From assembly GCF_000003815.2 (NCBI RefSeq), contig NC_049991.1, forward strand, positions 4,653,857 to 4,701,536: 47,680 bases of DNA. Reading direction: 5' to 3'. The notes below the pieces were generated by a model. It searched no databases and was not told where the DNA came from. It was given only the letters and a program-made list of their open reading frames with translations. Source of the DNA: Branchiostoma floridae (taxonomy: Eukaryota > Chordata > Leptocardii > Amphioxiformes > Branchiostomatidae). Positions within the stretch are counted from its first letter, which is position 1; every line of letters begins with the position of its first letter. The position numbers and the translations under genes are program-made. Shown here one piece after another: positions 43,501 through 45,595 of the stretch.

Positions 43501-45595
43501 GGTGGACGTTACGGACTGCCACCGTGAAGTCGGCGTGACGCACCAGGACGTACTTGCACGTTCCTTGGAAGTCGTGACGACGGTTGTCAAACGTAATGTA
43601 GTGAGGATCACCCCACGCCAAGCACGTACCCGCTACAAGTAGAATGGATAAAAGAAAAATATATTGTTATGAGGTGATGACTATGATATTGTACTACATG
43701 TACTTCAAGCTCTAACTGTTAGACTGATGTGCTCCCTGGTCACGTTCGTGTTTTTGTACGCTGGTCCTGGACTCTAGAAACTCTAGAAAAAGAATACAGG
43801 CAACAGAGATAAAGTGATTCAGCACGACTGAAGGAACACCTAACAACAATAAAGAAAAGAAAACTGAAGTAGTACGGTCAGAGAGAGGGGGAGTTAGAGA
43901 GAGCGAGACGGACAGACAGGCACAGACACCGAGGCAGACAAAGAGCAGCCTCTACCAGGCTCCGTGGTTCGGTAGCCTAATTGTAGAAATTGGACAAATA
44001 GAGTCAATAGTATACTAGGGGAGTCAGCCGGCCGAGTAGGACCATTTTCCAAACTACGTGACTCCCCTAGCGTACTATTGACTAGCCTCCATAGCAGGCT
44101 CTCTATGGCCTTTTTTTGGCACTTTTGCTGGCCATTTCTTTTTGTACTGGGTCGCTGGTTGCTGGCCTTTTCTGACAGCCGGCCGGCTAACTATGGACTC
44201 TATTTGTCCATTTTCTACAATCAGACCACCGAACCACGGAGCCTGGTAGATCGAGGCTAGACCAAGAGCTGTACTTTCCGCAACGTCTATCATATACTAC
44301 GGCAGTGCATCGTATTCCAATACAAAACGTTAGCTAACAATACAGTTATTAGCATCATTATCATTCTTACTATATAGATCATTATTATTACTTCTACTAT
44401 GTTATTTTATCACTGAGTTCATGTACTTGTAGATAGAGAACATGGACACGTCAACGTTCCGGAGGACTACCACATTTTCGACTTTTCACACTTTTTCGGT
44501 ACCGATATCAACTTCCAGTAGAGAATTGTCTAGAGATACACCTATGAGTCTTTAGTAAAAGAAATCATGATAACAGATAAAAGAAAAAATCATACGTTTT
44601 GGTGTCTGGCACGATAGCGGACCCAGGCATACATGATTGACAGGCCCTGGTGGTACTGTTAAAGATACAAGATACTTTTAGACGTTGATTCCTGGAATTT
44701 TTGTATTCAAATGATAAAAATCAGCAATAAATTCAAAAGACTGCTTTCTTAAAGATTACATTCTTATAACTGTTGGAGCACTTATTCATCAAGTGCAGGT
44801 ATACAATATGGCTAAACTGGAAATACAAATTATAAGGGATTTATGAAAAAAGGAACTAAATCTGCATAGTCCAAATGCGCAATCGGCTTCATGTTAACAG
44901 CTTATATTATTTCACTGTGGTAAAAAAAAACATTTAAAACGTTTTGCAAAACTAACGCAAGGTCACATACCTATAGGTCCACCTGAAACGTAAAGAGAAA
45001 ATAAACATATCATTATAATCATGATTTTCAATGTCTTCGCTATCAAAAGATTTAAAAGACATTTTCAATGATTTGCCAAAGCATCAAAAGATTTTTTTCT
45101 TAAACACATCTCCAACTACGTCTCTTCAGTGTCATTGACGAAAGATAACGGATGGTACCTGAAACGTCTAATTGTTTTCAAAACCACATCCAGTTGCTTG
45201 AGTATTTGCTATTTGGAGGATTTATCTTAATGTCAGGTTGACCATAACAGTCCGGTCTAAATATGGTTAAACCTGTACACCAATGACTAGACACTGACCT
45301 GTAATCTTGTAGACTGCATTTCCCCATGGCCCTCCCTCGCCGTCCGCTGCACAGGTACGCGAAGGCCCGTATTTCCTGTACGTGTTGAGCGCATTGGCAG
45401 ACCCAGCACACCAGCCGCCATCTTGTACAGCAAACACGGTGAAACCACGAGAACGTGCTACCTGGTAACACTTCTCTATAGCGTTGGCTCGTGCCTTGTA
45501 GAAGCCGTCTAGGCGTGCATCTGTCCTTTCGAGTGTGGGAATGGCACGGTTCCATGTGTCCTTCCAGCAACCCAGGCTGGTGTATCCACGGTTTC
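2115..45595 (-). CDS. 33-exon gene: WSC-like, 2x(VWD-C8-TIL-E + 6 tectonin), VWA, acidic tail (5' partial)
   Basis: Exons were placed by AG/GT borders and phase. Joined they give 5,714 coding bases in one frame, 1,903 residues plus stop. Approximate residues: WSC-like 1-98; module 1 D assembly 103-463 and tectonin repeats 473-733; linker 734-752; module 2 D assembly 753-1111 and tectonin repeats 1121-1389; VWA 1392-1575; helical stretch 1575-1629; acidic repeats 1630-1903. VWD assemblies occur in mucins, tectorins, zonadhesin and VWF. Tectonin repeats form sugar- or LPS-binding propellers in tachylectin-1 and fish egg lectin. VWA domains bind ligands through a metal site. Secretion and an adhesion or defence role are inferred; no signal peptide or membrane segment is visible because the 5' end is missing. 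Every module border is phase 1, which favours exon shuffling and duplication. I do not recognise a named gene with this order. Alternative: two genes wrongly joined, but phases and the linker exon argue against it. Confidence 0.85.
2169..2642. repeat. Coding minisatellite, 33-bp unit
   Basis: About 14 copies of a unit built on CTCGTCTTCCTCCAGTCCGT plus a 13-base variable part (plus strand). It encodes the acidic tail on the minus strand. Confidence 0.9.
3413..3576 (-). CDS. Exon 32: helical linker
   Basis: 164 bases, phase 1 to 0: [34 protein letters not shown]. Charged, helix-prone, no recognised domain. Confidence 0.85.
4095..4188 (-). CDS. Exon 31: end of VWA domain
   Basis: 94 bases, phase 0 to 1: [20 protein letters not shown], then KVLEVVCQ, the closing helix and Cys of the VWA domain. 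The TAG microsatellite begins 28 bases upstream in the intron. Confidence 0.9.
4217..4495. repeat. TAG/GTA trinucleotide microsatellite
   Basis: About 90 imperfect TAG triplets with interruptions, in the intron just upstream of exon 31. Open frames over it (poly-Val, poly-Tyr, poly-Thr) are artefacts. Confidence 0.95.
4800..4925 (-). CDS. Exon 30: VWA domain, third part
   Basis: 126 bases, phase 0-0: [14 protein letters not shown] (third metal-site Asp) and [16 protein letters not shown]. Confidence 0.92.
5425..5550 (-). CDS. Exon 29: VWA domain, second part
   Basis: 126 bases, phase 0-0: [26 protein letters not shown]. The Thr of TKTGQSL matches the second metal-site loop. Confidence 0.92.
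5600..6072 (+). pseudogene. Decayed LINE 3' fragment
   Basis: Broken plus-strand matches to the C-terminal part of non-LTR reverse transcriptases: LYGSETW near 5610, then [10 protein letters not shown] and, in another frame, MLR*PGHILHV followed by a basic R/K-rich stretch. Stops and frameshifts throughout. It lies in the intron between exons 28 and 29. Confidence 0.55.
6073..6305. repeat. Degenerate ATC/AAC trinucleotide tract
   Basis: Imperfect CATCA and CAACA triplets over about 230 bp, intronic. Confidence 0.8.
6464..6672 (-). CDS. Exon 28: VWA domain, first part
   Basis: 209 bases, phase 1 to 0. It encodes [17 protein letters not shown], the DxSxS metal-site loop, then [12 protein letters not shown] and ARFGVYQFA. 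Confidence 0.93.
6673..7088. other. Intron between tectonin module 2 and VWA
   Basis: AT-rich, no repeat or exon recognised. Confidence 0.6.
7089..7256 (-). CDS. Exon 27: tectonin repeat 6, module 2
   Basis: 168 bases, phase 1-1: [35 protein letters not shown]. The 3' border (GTACAA) was picked by phase and is the least certain border in the module. Confidence 0.82.
7257..8105. other. Intron with a segment shared with module 1
   Basis: 7950-8070 matches 33755-33855 (CCCATGATGCTT.GCG.AGATTCTT and TATGAAATCCAAGATGGCCG), the intron at the same place in module 1. The rest is featureless. Confidence 0.6.
8106..8354 (-). CDS. Exon 26: tectonin repeats 4-5, module 2
   Basis: 249 bases, phase 1-1: [47 protein letters not shown]. 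Nearly the same as exon 13. Confidence 0.92.
8355..8794. other. Intron with dispersed CTCACTCGGTGGTTTAT motif
   Basis: A variant of a motif also found near 3735, 32575, 32860 and 37507 lies at 8426-8465. No exon was seen. Confidence 0.5.
8795..8953 (-). CDS. Exon 25: tectonin repeat 3, module 2
   Basis: 159 bases, phase 1-1: [33 protein letters not shown]. The donor GTAGGA is modest. Confidence 0.88.
8954..9363. other. Intron, nothing recognised
   Basis: No repeats or exon signals beyond the MITE that follows. Confidence 0.5.
9376..9516. mobile_element. 141-bp fold-back MITE abutting a splice donor
   Basis: Arms of about 30 bp: AAGCAGAGGTTAGGCTCCGG at 9385 and its complement at 9487-9506. 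A 12-bp direct repeat AACATAACCTAC flanks it (9364-9375 and 9517-9528). The right copy contains the donor GT of exon 24. Its ends match the family of 1552-1691. Confidence 0.85.
9529..9759 (-). CDS. Exon 24: tectonin repeats 1-2, module 2
   Basis: 231 bases, phase 1-1: [45 protein letters not shown]. The donor GT lies inside the target duplication of a small transposon. Confidence 0.92.
9760..10071. other. Intron with a 17-bp direct repeat
   Basis: CTGTACGAGAGGACAGT occurs at about 9824 and again at about 9947. Nothing else is recognised. Confidence 0.6.
10072..10098 (-). CDS. Exon 23: 27-base microexon, module 2
   Basis: Acceptor TATAG, donor GTAAGT, phase 1-1. It encodes GAISTEIT; same length and place as exon 10. 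Confidence 0.82.
10313..10385 (-). CDS. Exon 22: module 2 E segment
   Basis: 73 bases, phase 0 to 1: [23 protein letters not shown], donor GTGAGT. Two codons shorter than exon 9. Confidence 0.87.
10484..10590. repeat. TC/TG dinucleotide tract
   Basis: CTCTCTCTGTCTC-type repeats passing into TGTGTGTG, intronic. Confidence 0.95.
10771..11152. repeat. 143-bp tandem repeat containing a copied exon border
   Basis: Two full copies and a part (10771, 10916, 11059). Each carries CACCCACAGTTGCTTCGTCG, a relative of the end of the TIL exon (which starts at 11153), followed by intron sequence including GGATATAGGTTACCCACGG. The copied piece could encode [10 protein letters not shown] but lacks the rest of the exon. 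Confidence 0.85.
11153..11349 (-). CDS. Exon 21: module 2 TIL domain
   Basis: 197 bases, phase 1 to 0: [48 protein letters not shown]. Its downstream border is copied in the following intronic array. Confidence 0.93.
11735..11875. repeat. Dispersed repeat, copy A
   Basis: Matches 45112-45235: AGTGTCA.TGACGAAAG, GGTACCTGAA-type core, CATATCCAGTT..GTGAGTATTTGCTATTTGG-like stretch. The family was not identified. Confidence 0.65.
11903..12071 (-). CDS. Exon 20: module 2 C8 domain
   Basis: 169 bases, phase 0 to 1: [33 protein letters not shown], and WRTANRC before a GTAAGT donor. Confidence 0.9.
12072..12830. repeat. Intronic degenerate repeats with a GGAGCNGAGCCACCGAAATAG core
   Basis: Four copies of TTTTGG.GACACCTCAGGAG plus a CAGAGCCACCG core near 12117, 12482, 12645 and 12770. 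The copy at about 12730 starts with AAGCCTGAAAAGAAGGGCAT, similar to the C8 exon acceptor border at 12069. Confidence 0.7.
12889..13009 (-). CDS. Exon 19: VWD to C8 junction, module 2
   Basis: 121 bases, phase 2 to 0: [15 protein letters not shown] and [14 protein letters not shown]. The donor is GTAAGT. Confidence 0.9.
13255..13329. repeat. Dispersed repeat, left part (split by a LINE)
   Basis: GTCGGCGAGTTTCGAACGAAGGCACCCGAAG resembles 47229-47270. It continues after the LINE at 14383, where CAACAACAATTCCGAGGCCTA matches 47551-47575. Confidence 0.6.
13330..14382 (-). mobile_element. 5'-truncated LINE with poly(A) and 14-bp target duplication
   Basis: TGCTATAGAAGTTT occurs at 13316-13329 and 14383-14396. 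A poly(T) tract at the low end (13327-13344) is the poly(A) tail of a minus-strand insertion. The body is only the 3' part of an ORF2, so it was dead on arrival. It sits in the intron between exons 18 and 19, inside an older dispersed repeat. Confidence 0.9.
13410..14363 (-). pseudogene. LINE ORF2 C-terminal fragment with zf-RVT
   Basis: 318 codons with stop, uninterrupted. It has [17 protein letters not shown], then [17 protein letters not shown] and KPLWDYV, the Cys-x2-Cys..His..Cys zinc finger that follows the reverse transcriptase in L1-like elements. Endonuclease and polymerase catalytic parts are missing. Its open frame suggests a recent insertion. Confidence 0.82.
14397..15015. other. 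Intron: rest of the dispersed repeat, then nothing recognised
   Basis: The first 100 bases complete the repeat split by the LINE. The remainder is AT-rich without features. Confidence 0.5.
15016..15137 (-). CDS. Exon 18: module 2 VWD, third part
   Basis: 122 bases, phase 0 to 2: [19 protein letters not shown] and [10 protein letters not shown]. It has the same Cys-to-Ser change in the CGLC position as module 1. Confidence 0.92.
15572..15937. mobile_element. 366-bp hAT-like MITE
   Basis: 16-bp perfect terminal inverted repeats CAGGGTTGTAGCCAGC (15572-15587) and its complement (15922-15937), beginning CAGGG as many hAT elements do. Flanks are GTATCGAG (15564-15571) and GTATCAAG (15938-15945), an 8-bp target duplication with one change. 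It ends 20 bases before exon 17. Confidence 0.9.
15958..16119 (-). CDS. Exon 17: module 2 VWD, second part
   Basis: 162 bases, phase 0-0: [33 protein letters not shown]. The donor is GTGAGG. A hAT-like element begins 20 bases past the exon end. Confidence 0.92.
16120..17000. other. Left part of the giant intron
   Basis: AAAGGCCGACATTT..CTT..GAGCAAAT occurs twice (about 16379 and 16512). A short ACAC tract lies near 16939. No exon. The Helentron's 3' end is probably somewhere here or just to the right. Confidence 0.5.
17231..17510. repeat. Two diverged copies of a roughly 197-bp repeat
   Basis: ACATACAGTCATAGACCAAG..CTTCTGTAGAGG (from 17231) and AAATACAGCTTCTCATGGACCAA..CTCTAGAGG (from 17428) align loosely. 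They lie downstream of the Helentron frame. Confidence 0.5.
18095..18775. repeat. 136-bp tandem array, five copies
   Basis: The unit contains CACCAGGCTCCCTCTTACCA, TTGGCAAGAGCCAGAGCGGG and CCCCTTGCCACCACTGAATG. ATGTGCYGTGTGGCAAGG starts recur at 18183, 18319, 18455, 18591 and 18727. The first and last copies are the most divergent. Open frames across it are periodic artefacts. Confidence 0.92.
18790..19450. repeat. About 134-bp tandem array derived from the end of the endonuclease frame
   Basis: Five copies (CTGGTAC marks near 18828, 18963, 19096, 19231, 19364; periods 133-135). On the minus strand each encodes [18 protein letters not shown] or a close variant, the same words that end the Helentron protein. 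The array therefore grew from the 3' end of the coding region. Confidence 0.92.
19409..26506 (-). CDS. Helentron protein: OTU - zinc finger - HUH Rep - Pif1 helicase - EEP endonuclease
   Basis: 2,365 residues, no stop or frameshift. Residues about 128-275: OTU Cys protease ([11 protein letters not shown] with C139; NHFD with H268). 360-505: basic RYHTDDDYA repeats. 536-605: Cys/His-rich putative zinc fingers ([21 protein letters not shown]). 803-850: acidic repeats. About 900-1330: Rep, with HUH site [10 protein letters not shown] (H1123, H1125) and two tyrosines in [10 protein letters not shown] (Y1317, Y1321). About 1648-2110: helicase with GGAGTGKS (1683-1690), IVDEVSM (D1771, E1772), GDMYQIPP and YVALSR. 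About 2135-2360: EEP endonuclease with LTETWL (E2171), ILGDFN (2290-2295), LIDHVY. The last EEP motif reads SYH instead of SDH. Rep nicks and joins single strands and the helicase unwinds. Start: Met1 at 26506 or Met14 (MPRRKK, codon at 26467-26465). The long frame suggests recent activity. Confidence 0.93.
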   Translation of the reverse strand: MLLHSSTCDLSGRMPRRKKLTKLNAWKAKQETKKPADEQKLEVTVQEPADDPEVQVRVREPADDQDVEVREREPADSPEVVETGEWKEEFMFNPFTGNDQLELADQLNLSVERYLNIQERNVPLEAPINPIRIIGDGNCFYRAISYLICGTQDYHDVLRQRTVEYMSTLSEDVYRPWLAFEHPEKTMDQYLSRDGRSMQNRHPADPRAWATQVEINAMSSLLGRRIFVYGKHGFNFKWEWMKYPWCESNTSMLDGRNAIYMQHTNGNHFDVVTATVFNKRQTRSMSRRHREETTEASQVACIKRKTMPNANNDDDDRKRARRDRERKRYQEDPEYAKAQRDGKKTRYSTDKQHAQEKRERERERALERYHTDDDYAKQKREREQERALERYHTDDDYAKQKREREQERALERYHTDDDYAKREQERALERYHTDDDYAKQKREREQERYHTDDDYAKQKREREQERALERYHTDDDYAQQKREREQERALERYHTDDDYAQQKKRNVQINREKKQNLADVNKDIEQFQMECKEGPEYVCTVCHRLLFHNQVVICHRDGEKSRYVQAVKHCLTGTYVHQCNEDCSPHACPIAKSSRGTEWICHCCHRHMIDKKTIPYEAQSNKMKVPEIPPELKSLNTLESQLIAKRIPFMKVAALPKGGQKGVVGPVVCVPADVSETHAILPRMPSEAQLIKVKLKRKLQYSGHHMYRQISPMKVDVALKYLVENNEHYSGTSIDADWAVSWNEEGGLVEPSDAEQGGNGTLEDHTAPEHGESVNEEGNDMEGPTRNDIEDDETDNIIRQVNVEEAMEEAALSEEEAVEEAALSEEETIKEAALSEEETVEEAALSEEEELDSRLRGLPHDTCLQPVDIGQDFLDHHDERVMCVAPGEGSKPISVFQEVGGEAMSFPVQFPTGKFSFNVDRDVRITPSKYFKARLMGADTRFASDTNYIFFAQYVTELRFIQSNISISMRKGSPTTSGGRKISASMLSNKEDLQAILKSDEGYRFLQPVRGTPQFWDKALNELYAMIRQLGIPTWFATFSAADLRWPEVLEAIRQDHGTVPVSELSWEERCDILKSNPVTAARMFDRRVKLFFKHLIKSPSQPIGEVIDTFTRTEFQQRGSPHIHCLFWVKDAPKLGVNSEEEICSFVDRYVCCQLPNSETDKELFDIVSQVQMHRKGHTSSCKKGGKICRFGFPKPPVNQTFLCSPVSLQDLTDEESASIAGRKKQAESDLKKFWDVLDKKTEPEKCSTEDVLKEANLTTAQVCDALNLIANRKQVFLRREPKDMWVNNFNPHLLRAWNANMDIQYVLDAYSCVKYIVSYISKAEREMGKLLKQAQKEAREGNEDVLTEMRKVGNAYLHHREVSAQEAVYRVCSLNLKECSRAVTFIPTDEQANRLSKPLADIQKLASEGNGDEENIWMPSIMDRYKARPREEPFRSMCAAEFVSEYRVVSCSGQQENAQQSSRGEARHVLRDNYGAVQKRTRSDPAVIRFAKFNKKKEPERFYLTLLKLYLPHYLDAQLKPPQYAKYEEFYSNGFAPISDREDRVNVIVNGNRRKFEQNVEELEQARKDAEDGNLEDVWAQIFPEVEQERLDCLDKRGENEVDGVIEGTEDDIPDLATTDKSKERSFTLEACQTKIQFKTAVPMMQSLNPMQQGVFYFVRKWCMETAQGKRPDPFHIFVTGGAGTGKSHLIKCIYYEATRLLGKAQENPDKVSVLLTAPTGTAAFNIGGSTVHHAFHLMCVTKTYQPLSESTLNTLRAQYESLKIVIVDEVSMVDMKLMSSIHGRLGQLTQSRSSAIFGNVSILAVGDMYQIPPVRGQSLYRGKDFIDLWNPIFEVVELEEIMRQKDDAAFANLLNRMRVKRKKDKLSDEDDKTLSSRVLSTDFASNDYPKDALHIFSTNKAVVDYNDKMLNLRCSDVTCFEASDFVKDPTTGSMTRRPHAKGDKDDLLDVVKVGIGARVMLCRNVNVEDGLVNGAFGTVTGVTGGQQDASDGATVFVKFDNPKAGVLEREKSAVPSSLPENSVPIRQIEDNLKKLSKVKRYQIPIKLAWACTVHKVQGMTVPEVVVSMKNIFASGMAYVALSRVCSIGGLHITHYKQESIYCDEAVQEAVNKMKHFEYVSNPFTNVGDRSVGEVLNIVHHNTEGLTKKNFESLKSTCLVEADIICLTETWLSENVQSSQFQLESFNMFRKDRSSGHACEEASNATRNSSRGGVAIYVRDIYKCSEIPIPNDISLECVVTQVSADCMPVKHLIVAIYRPPNVRKDSFISSLEKLLGHLSAVERSNTVILGDFNENLMSSENKMILSFLMQNGFKQLIESPTTERCTLIDHVYISQLSAVVNHGVIQTFYSYHDAVYCTLCNER
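23957..24100 (-). repeat. 36-bp coding repeat, acidic
   Basis: Four units of [12 protein letters not shown] type inside the Helentron frame (residues 803-850). Confidence 0.9.
24992..25430 (-). repeat. 66-bp coding repeat, RYHTDDDYA units
   Basis: Seven units of [18 protein letters not shown] plus ERAL, some with in-frame deletions, inside the Helentron frame (residues 360-505). Predicted long charged helix. Confidence 0.92.
26507..27997. other. 5' flank of the Helentron frame
   Basis: AT-rich, with a run of 16 C near 27218-27233. It presumably holds the element's promoter, but no TATA box or start site could be assigned. No other gene. Confidence 0.45.
28336..28985. repeat. Degenerate roughly 130-bp tandem repeats
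   Basis: Units start CCCCCTCCGTGYAAGAATGG, continue ACTCTTCCAG and AGACCAGTCCAAAAATA, and end near AAAGTCCAAAATATGAATTT. At least five units. A second set lies at +2004. Confidence 0.8.
29085..29873 (+). mobile_element. HINE/pearl-like non-autonomous element, copy 1
   Basis: It starts with a near-perfect 30-bp palindrome (29107-29136, GGGGTCAACGACCTT and its partner). About four repeats of roughly 160 bp follow (TCATTCGGTTCTAAAACCA near 29256, 29418, 29581, 29742), then a GAAA microsatellite (29795-29820), then a terminal hairpin TATTTCACCATACC-tat-GGTATGG..TGAAATA (29837-29868). Tandem core, tetranucleotide tract and end hairpin match the plan of HINE/pearl elements. The assignment is inferred. 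Confidence 0.5.
29902..30001. other. Assembly gap, 100 N
   Basis: Exactly 100 N, a placeholder of unknown true length. The same sequence lies on both sides, which suggests overlapping contigs that were not merged. Confidence 0.99.
30002..31877. repeat. Duplicated block, copy 2
   Basis: Second copy of 27998-29873, with the same tandem repeats, palindrome (31111-31140) and hairpin (31841-31872). Unlike copy 1 it runs on into unique intron sequence. Confidence 0.93.
31089..31877 (+). mobile_element. HINE/pearl-like element, copy 2
   Basis: Same parts as copy 1 at +2004. Its hairpin end borders unique intron sequence at about 31878, 380 bp from exon 16, and so marks the likely right border of inserted DNA. 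Confidence 0.5.
32257..32489 (-). CDS. Exon 16: module 2 VWD, first part
   Basis: 233 bases, phase 1 to 0. It begins [16 protein letters not shown] and contains [15 protein letters not shown] and [10 protein letters not shown]. The next exon is 16.1 kb away because of the transposon-filled intron. Confidence 0.93.
32480..32875. repeat. Tandem repeat copying the VWD exon border
   Basis: CCTTGCACTGACCCGCTGTT at the acceptor border of exon 16 recurs as CCTTGCAATGACCCGCTGTT at 32644 and more loosely at about 32763. Each is followed by CAATACAA and a CTCACTCGGTGGTTTAT motif. Confidence 0.8.
33054..33110 (-). CDS. Exon 15: linker between modules
   Basis: 57 bases, phase 1-1, between a TTTCAG acceptor and a GTAAGT donor. 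It encodes [18 protein letters not shown], a Pro/Cys linker joining module 1 to module 2. It keeps frame across the join, which supports a single gene. Confidence 0.82.
33111..33565. other. Intron, AAAC microsatellite
   Basis: Six AAAC units near 33191-33212. No exon or other repeat recognised. Confidence 0.6.
33566..33715 (-). CDS. Exon 14: tectonin repeat 6, module 1
   Basis: 150 bases, phase 1-1. One repeat: [35 protein letters not shown]. With exons 11-13 this makes six repeats, enough for a six-bladed propeller. Confidence 0.9.
33716..34161. other. Intron sharing sequence with module 2
   Basis: 33755-33855 matches 7950-8070 in the equivalent intron of module 2. Confidence 0.6.
34162..34407 (-). 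CDS. Exon 13: tectonin repeats 4-5, module 1
   Basis: 246 bases, phase 1-1. Two repeats: [18 protein letters not shown] then IWYRSGTYG, and [14 protein letters not shown] then VFIRIG. Very close to 8106-8354. Confidence 0.92.
34710..35010 (+). pseudogene. LINE 3' fragment
   Basis: Frame from 34777 reads [20 protein letters not shown], then [15 protein letters not shown], the usual C-terminal tail of RTE/CR1-like ORF2 proteins (RWLGHVLRM, GRP..TWR). Only about 77 codons remain. It lies in the intron between exons 12 and 13, opposite to the gene. Confidence 0.7.
35064..35216 (-). CDS. Exon 12: tectonin repeat 3, module 1
   Basis: 153 bases, phase 1-1. One repeat: [34 protein letters not shown]. 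Its upstream border is copied into the adjacent intron near 35347. Confidence 0.9.
35217..35540. repeat. Tandem duplication containing a tectonin exon border
   Basis: The border GCCCTGTGGACGCTGGGCCG..TGATGCC (35191-35217) with following TTATCGCAAGTT recurs as GCCCTATAGACCCTGGGAT..TGATGCA with TTATCGCAAGTT at 35347-35396. The downstream parts (AAGCTGCACTTCCAACA) also repeat. Confidence 0.75.
35541..35954. other. Intron, GC-rich stretch
   Basis: GC-rich from about 35695 to 35885 (GGCCGGGCCCC, CCCGGCCGGGG). No exon or element end identified. Confidence 0.4.
35955..36188 (-). CDS. Exon 11: tectonin repeats 1-2, module 1
   Basis: 234 bases, phase 1-1. Two repeats: [17 protein letters not shown] then YYRVGTYG, and [14 protein letters not shown] then VYVRIG. 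The W..V.G.L..VS.G..VWGV...G.V..R.G pattern marks tectonin blades. Confidence 0.92.
36541..36600. repeat. CATA microsatellite
   Basis: About ten CATA units with a CATGTATTCACTA interruption, in the intron before exon 11. Confidence 0.9.
36641..36667 (-). CDS. Exon 10: 27-base microexon, module 1
   Basis: Acceptor AATAG, 27 bases, donor GTAAGT; phase 1 in and out. It encodes GGEVSVEIG, a spacer between the E segment and the propeller. A partner of identical length lies at 10072-10098. Confidence 0.82.
36889..36967 (-). CDS. Exon 9: module 1 E segment after TIL
   Basis: 79 bases, phase 0 to 1. It encodes [14 protein letters not shown] and RRIQCERQT, the small C-x-C..C segment that closes a D assembly. 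Partner 10313-10385 is two codons shorter. Confidence 0.88.
36968..37721. other. Intron with the GGATATRGGTTACCCC motif, two copies
   Basis: GCTAGTTCACCTTTATCCAC (37191) and its inverse arrangement GGATATGGGTTACCCCGCGA (37369) match the array in the same intron of module 2 (10800-11130). A CTCACTCGGTG motif lies at 37510. Confidence 0.6.
37722..37918 (-). CDS. Exon 8: module 1 TIL domain
   Basis: 197 bases, phase 1 to 0. Ten cysteines in trypsin-inhibitor-like spacing: [33 protein letters not shown], and [13 protein letters not shown] at the end. In D assemblies TIL follows C8, as here. The partner 11153-11349 is the same length. Confidence 0.93.
37919..38396. other. Intron, nothing firm
   Basis: No repeat borders or exon signals recognised between the TIL and C8 exons of module 1. 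Confidence 0.45.
38397..38565 (-). CDS. Exon 7: module 1 C8 domain
   Basis: 169 bases, phase 0 to 1. It shows the C8 cysteine pattern: SCN, then [25 protein letters not shown], and WRRRGFC at the end. The donor GTTTGT is weaker than that of its partner 11903-12071 (GTAAGT). Confidence 0.9.
38721..39072. mobile_element. 352-bp MITE, CATCCTCCTACG ends, 8-bp target duplication
   Basis: Left end CATCCTCCTACG (38721-38732); right end CGTAGGAGAATG (39061-39072), complementary with one mismatch. GTTTCTGT flanks both sides (38713-38720, 39073-39080). Its core GTCGCCACAAACTAGCTGTC..CATATAAGGGCAAGCTCATT recurs at 40468-40665 and 41016-41120. Confidence 0.9.
39550..39670 (-). CDS. Exon 6: VWD to C8 junction, module 1
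   Basis: 121 bases, phase 2 to 0. It encodes [15 protein letters not shown] and [13 protein letters not shown]; the KCG..L...GPF pattern is the start of a C8 domain. Partner: 12889-13009, same length. Confidence 0.9.
40074..40195 (-). CDS. Exon 5: module 1 VWD, third part
   Basis: 122 bases, phase 0 to 2. It encodes [19 protein letters not shown] and [18 protein letters not shown] is the VWD CGLCGNYNG signature with the first Cys replaced by Ser. The partner 15016-15137 has the same length and the same change. Confidence 0.92.
40466..40690. mobile_element. Related MITE core, ends not found
   Basis: Strong match to the core of 38721-39072 (GTCGCCACAAACCAGCTGCC, TAGCCAATCATGTTACGTATT-like, CCGATCCCCAACGGCTGACT). 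No clean inverted ends or target duplication seen. Confidence 0.7.
40928..42563. mobile_element. 1.64-kb non-autonomous DNA transposon, same family
   Basis: Ends CATCCTCCTA (40928-40937) and TAGGAGGATG (42554-42563). Flanks are AACTATGGC (40919-40927) and AACTATTGC (42564-42572), a target duplication with one change. Inside, 40938-41003 and 41135-41200 form a second, roughly 65-bp inverted repeat (ACCGCCTGTCTRGATG..CCCGTCACCCTT type), so a smaller copy is nested in it. It is GC-rich and encodes no protein. The right flank ends 11 bases before exon 4. Confidence 0.8.
42584..42745 (-). CDS. Exon 4: module 1 VWD, second part
   Basis: 162 bases, phase 0 to 0. It begins [15 protein letters not shown] and ends ASYKGK, with [13 protein letters not shown] in the middle, the usual central VWD strands. 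The partner exon 15958-16119 is also 162 bases. Confidence 0.92.
42780..43105. repeat. 17-bp minisatellite
   Basis: About 18 copies of a GGCACAGGCAACCACCT-like unit in the intron between exons 3 and 4. The equivalent module 2 intron instead holds the Helentron. Confidence 0.92.
43400..43632 (-). CDS. Exon 3: module 1 VWD, first part
   Basis: 233 bases, phase 1 to 0. It starts [17 protein letters not shown], the classic GDPHY..FD opening of a VWD domain, followed by GTCKYVLV and [10 protein letters not shown]. It is the same length as its partner at 32257-32489 and close to it in sequence. Confidence 0.93.
43947..44258. mobile_element. 312-bp element with long nested inverted repeats
   Basis: Outer arms of 55 bp or more (43951-44005 against 44196-44250, TCTACCAGGCTCCGTGGTTC start, about four mismatches). 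Inner arms are TCAATAGTATACTAGGGGAG (44004) against its near complement at 44063-44082. Flanks AGACAAAGAGC (43936-43946) and AGACCAAGAGC (44259-44269) form a likely target duplication. Confidence 0.82.
44270..44970. other. Intron, nothing recognised
   Basis: AT-rich, no exon or repeat ends found. Confidence 0.5.
44971..44982 (-). CDS. Exon 2: 12-base microexon
   Basis: A TTTCAG acceptor precedes 12 bases, GTGGACCTATAG, and a GTATGTG donor follows. Phase 1 in and out; it adds Gly-Gly-Pro-Ile between the WSC-like domain and the first VWD. It sits where the 27-base Gly-rich microexons sit elsewhere in the gene. The frame also holds without it, so transcript support is needed. Confidence 0.6.
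   Translation of the reverse strand: MDL
45112..45235. repeat. Dispersed repeat, copy B
   Basis: Matches 11735-11875 (see there), between exons 1 and 2. Confidence 0.65.
45299..45595 (-). CDS. Exon 1 of those seen: WSC-like Cys-rich domain
   Basis: 297 bases, phase 1 in and out. It encodes GCWKD near the start, then a helix-like stretch with [11 protein letters not shown], then [14 protein letters not shown], and ends [14 protein letters not shown]. The GCWxD start, KC in the helix and GGWC resemble WSC-type carbohydrate-binding domains. It begins at an acceptor (AG at 45596-45597), so at least one exon lies upstream. Confidence 0.85.
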
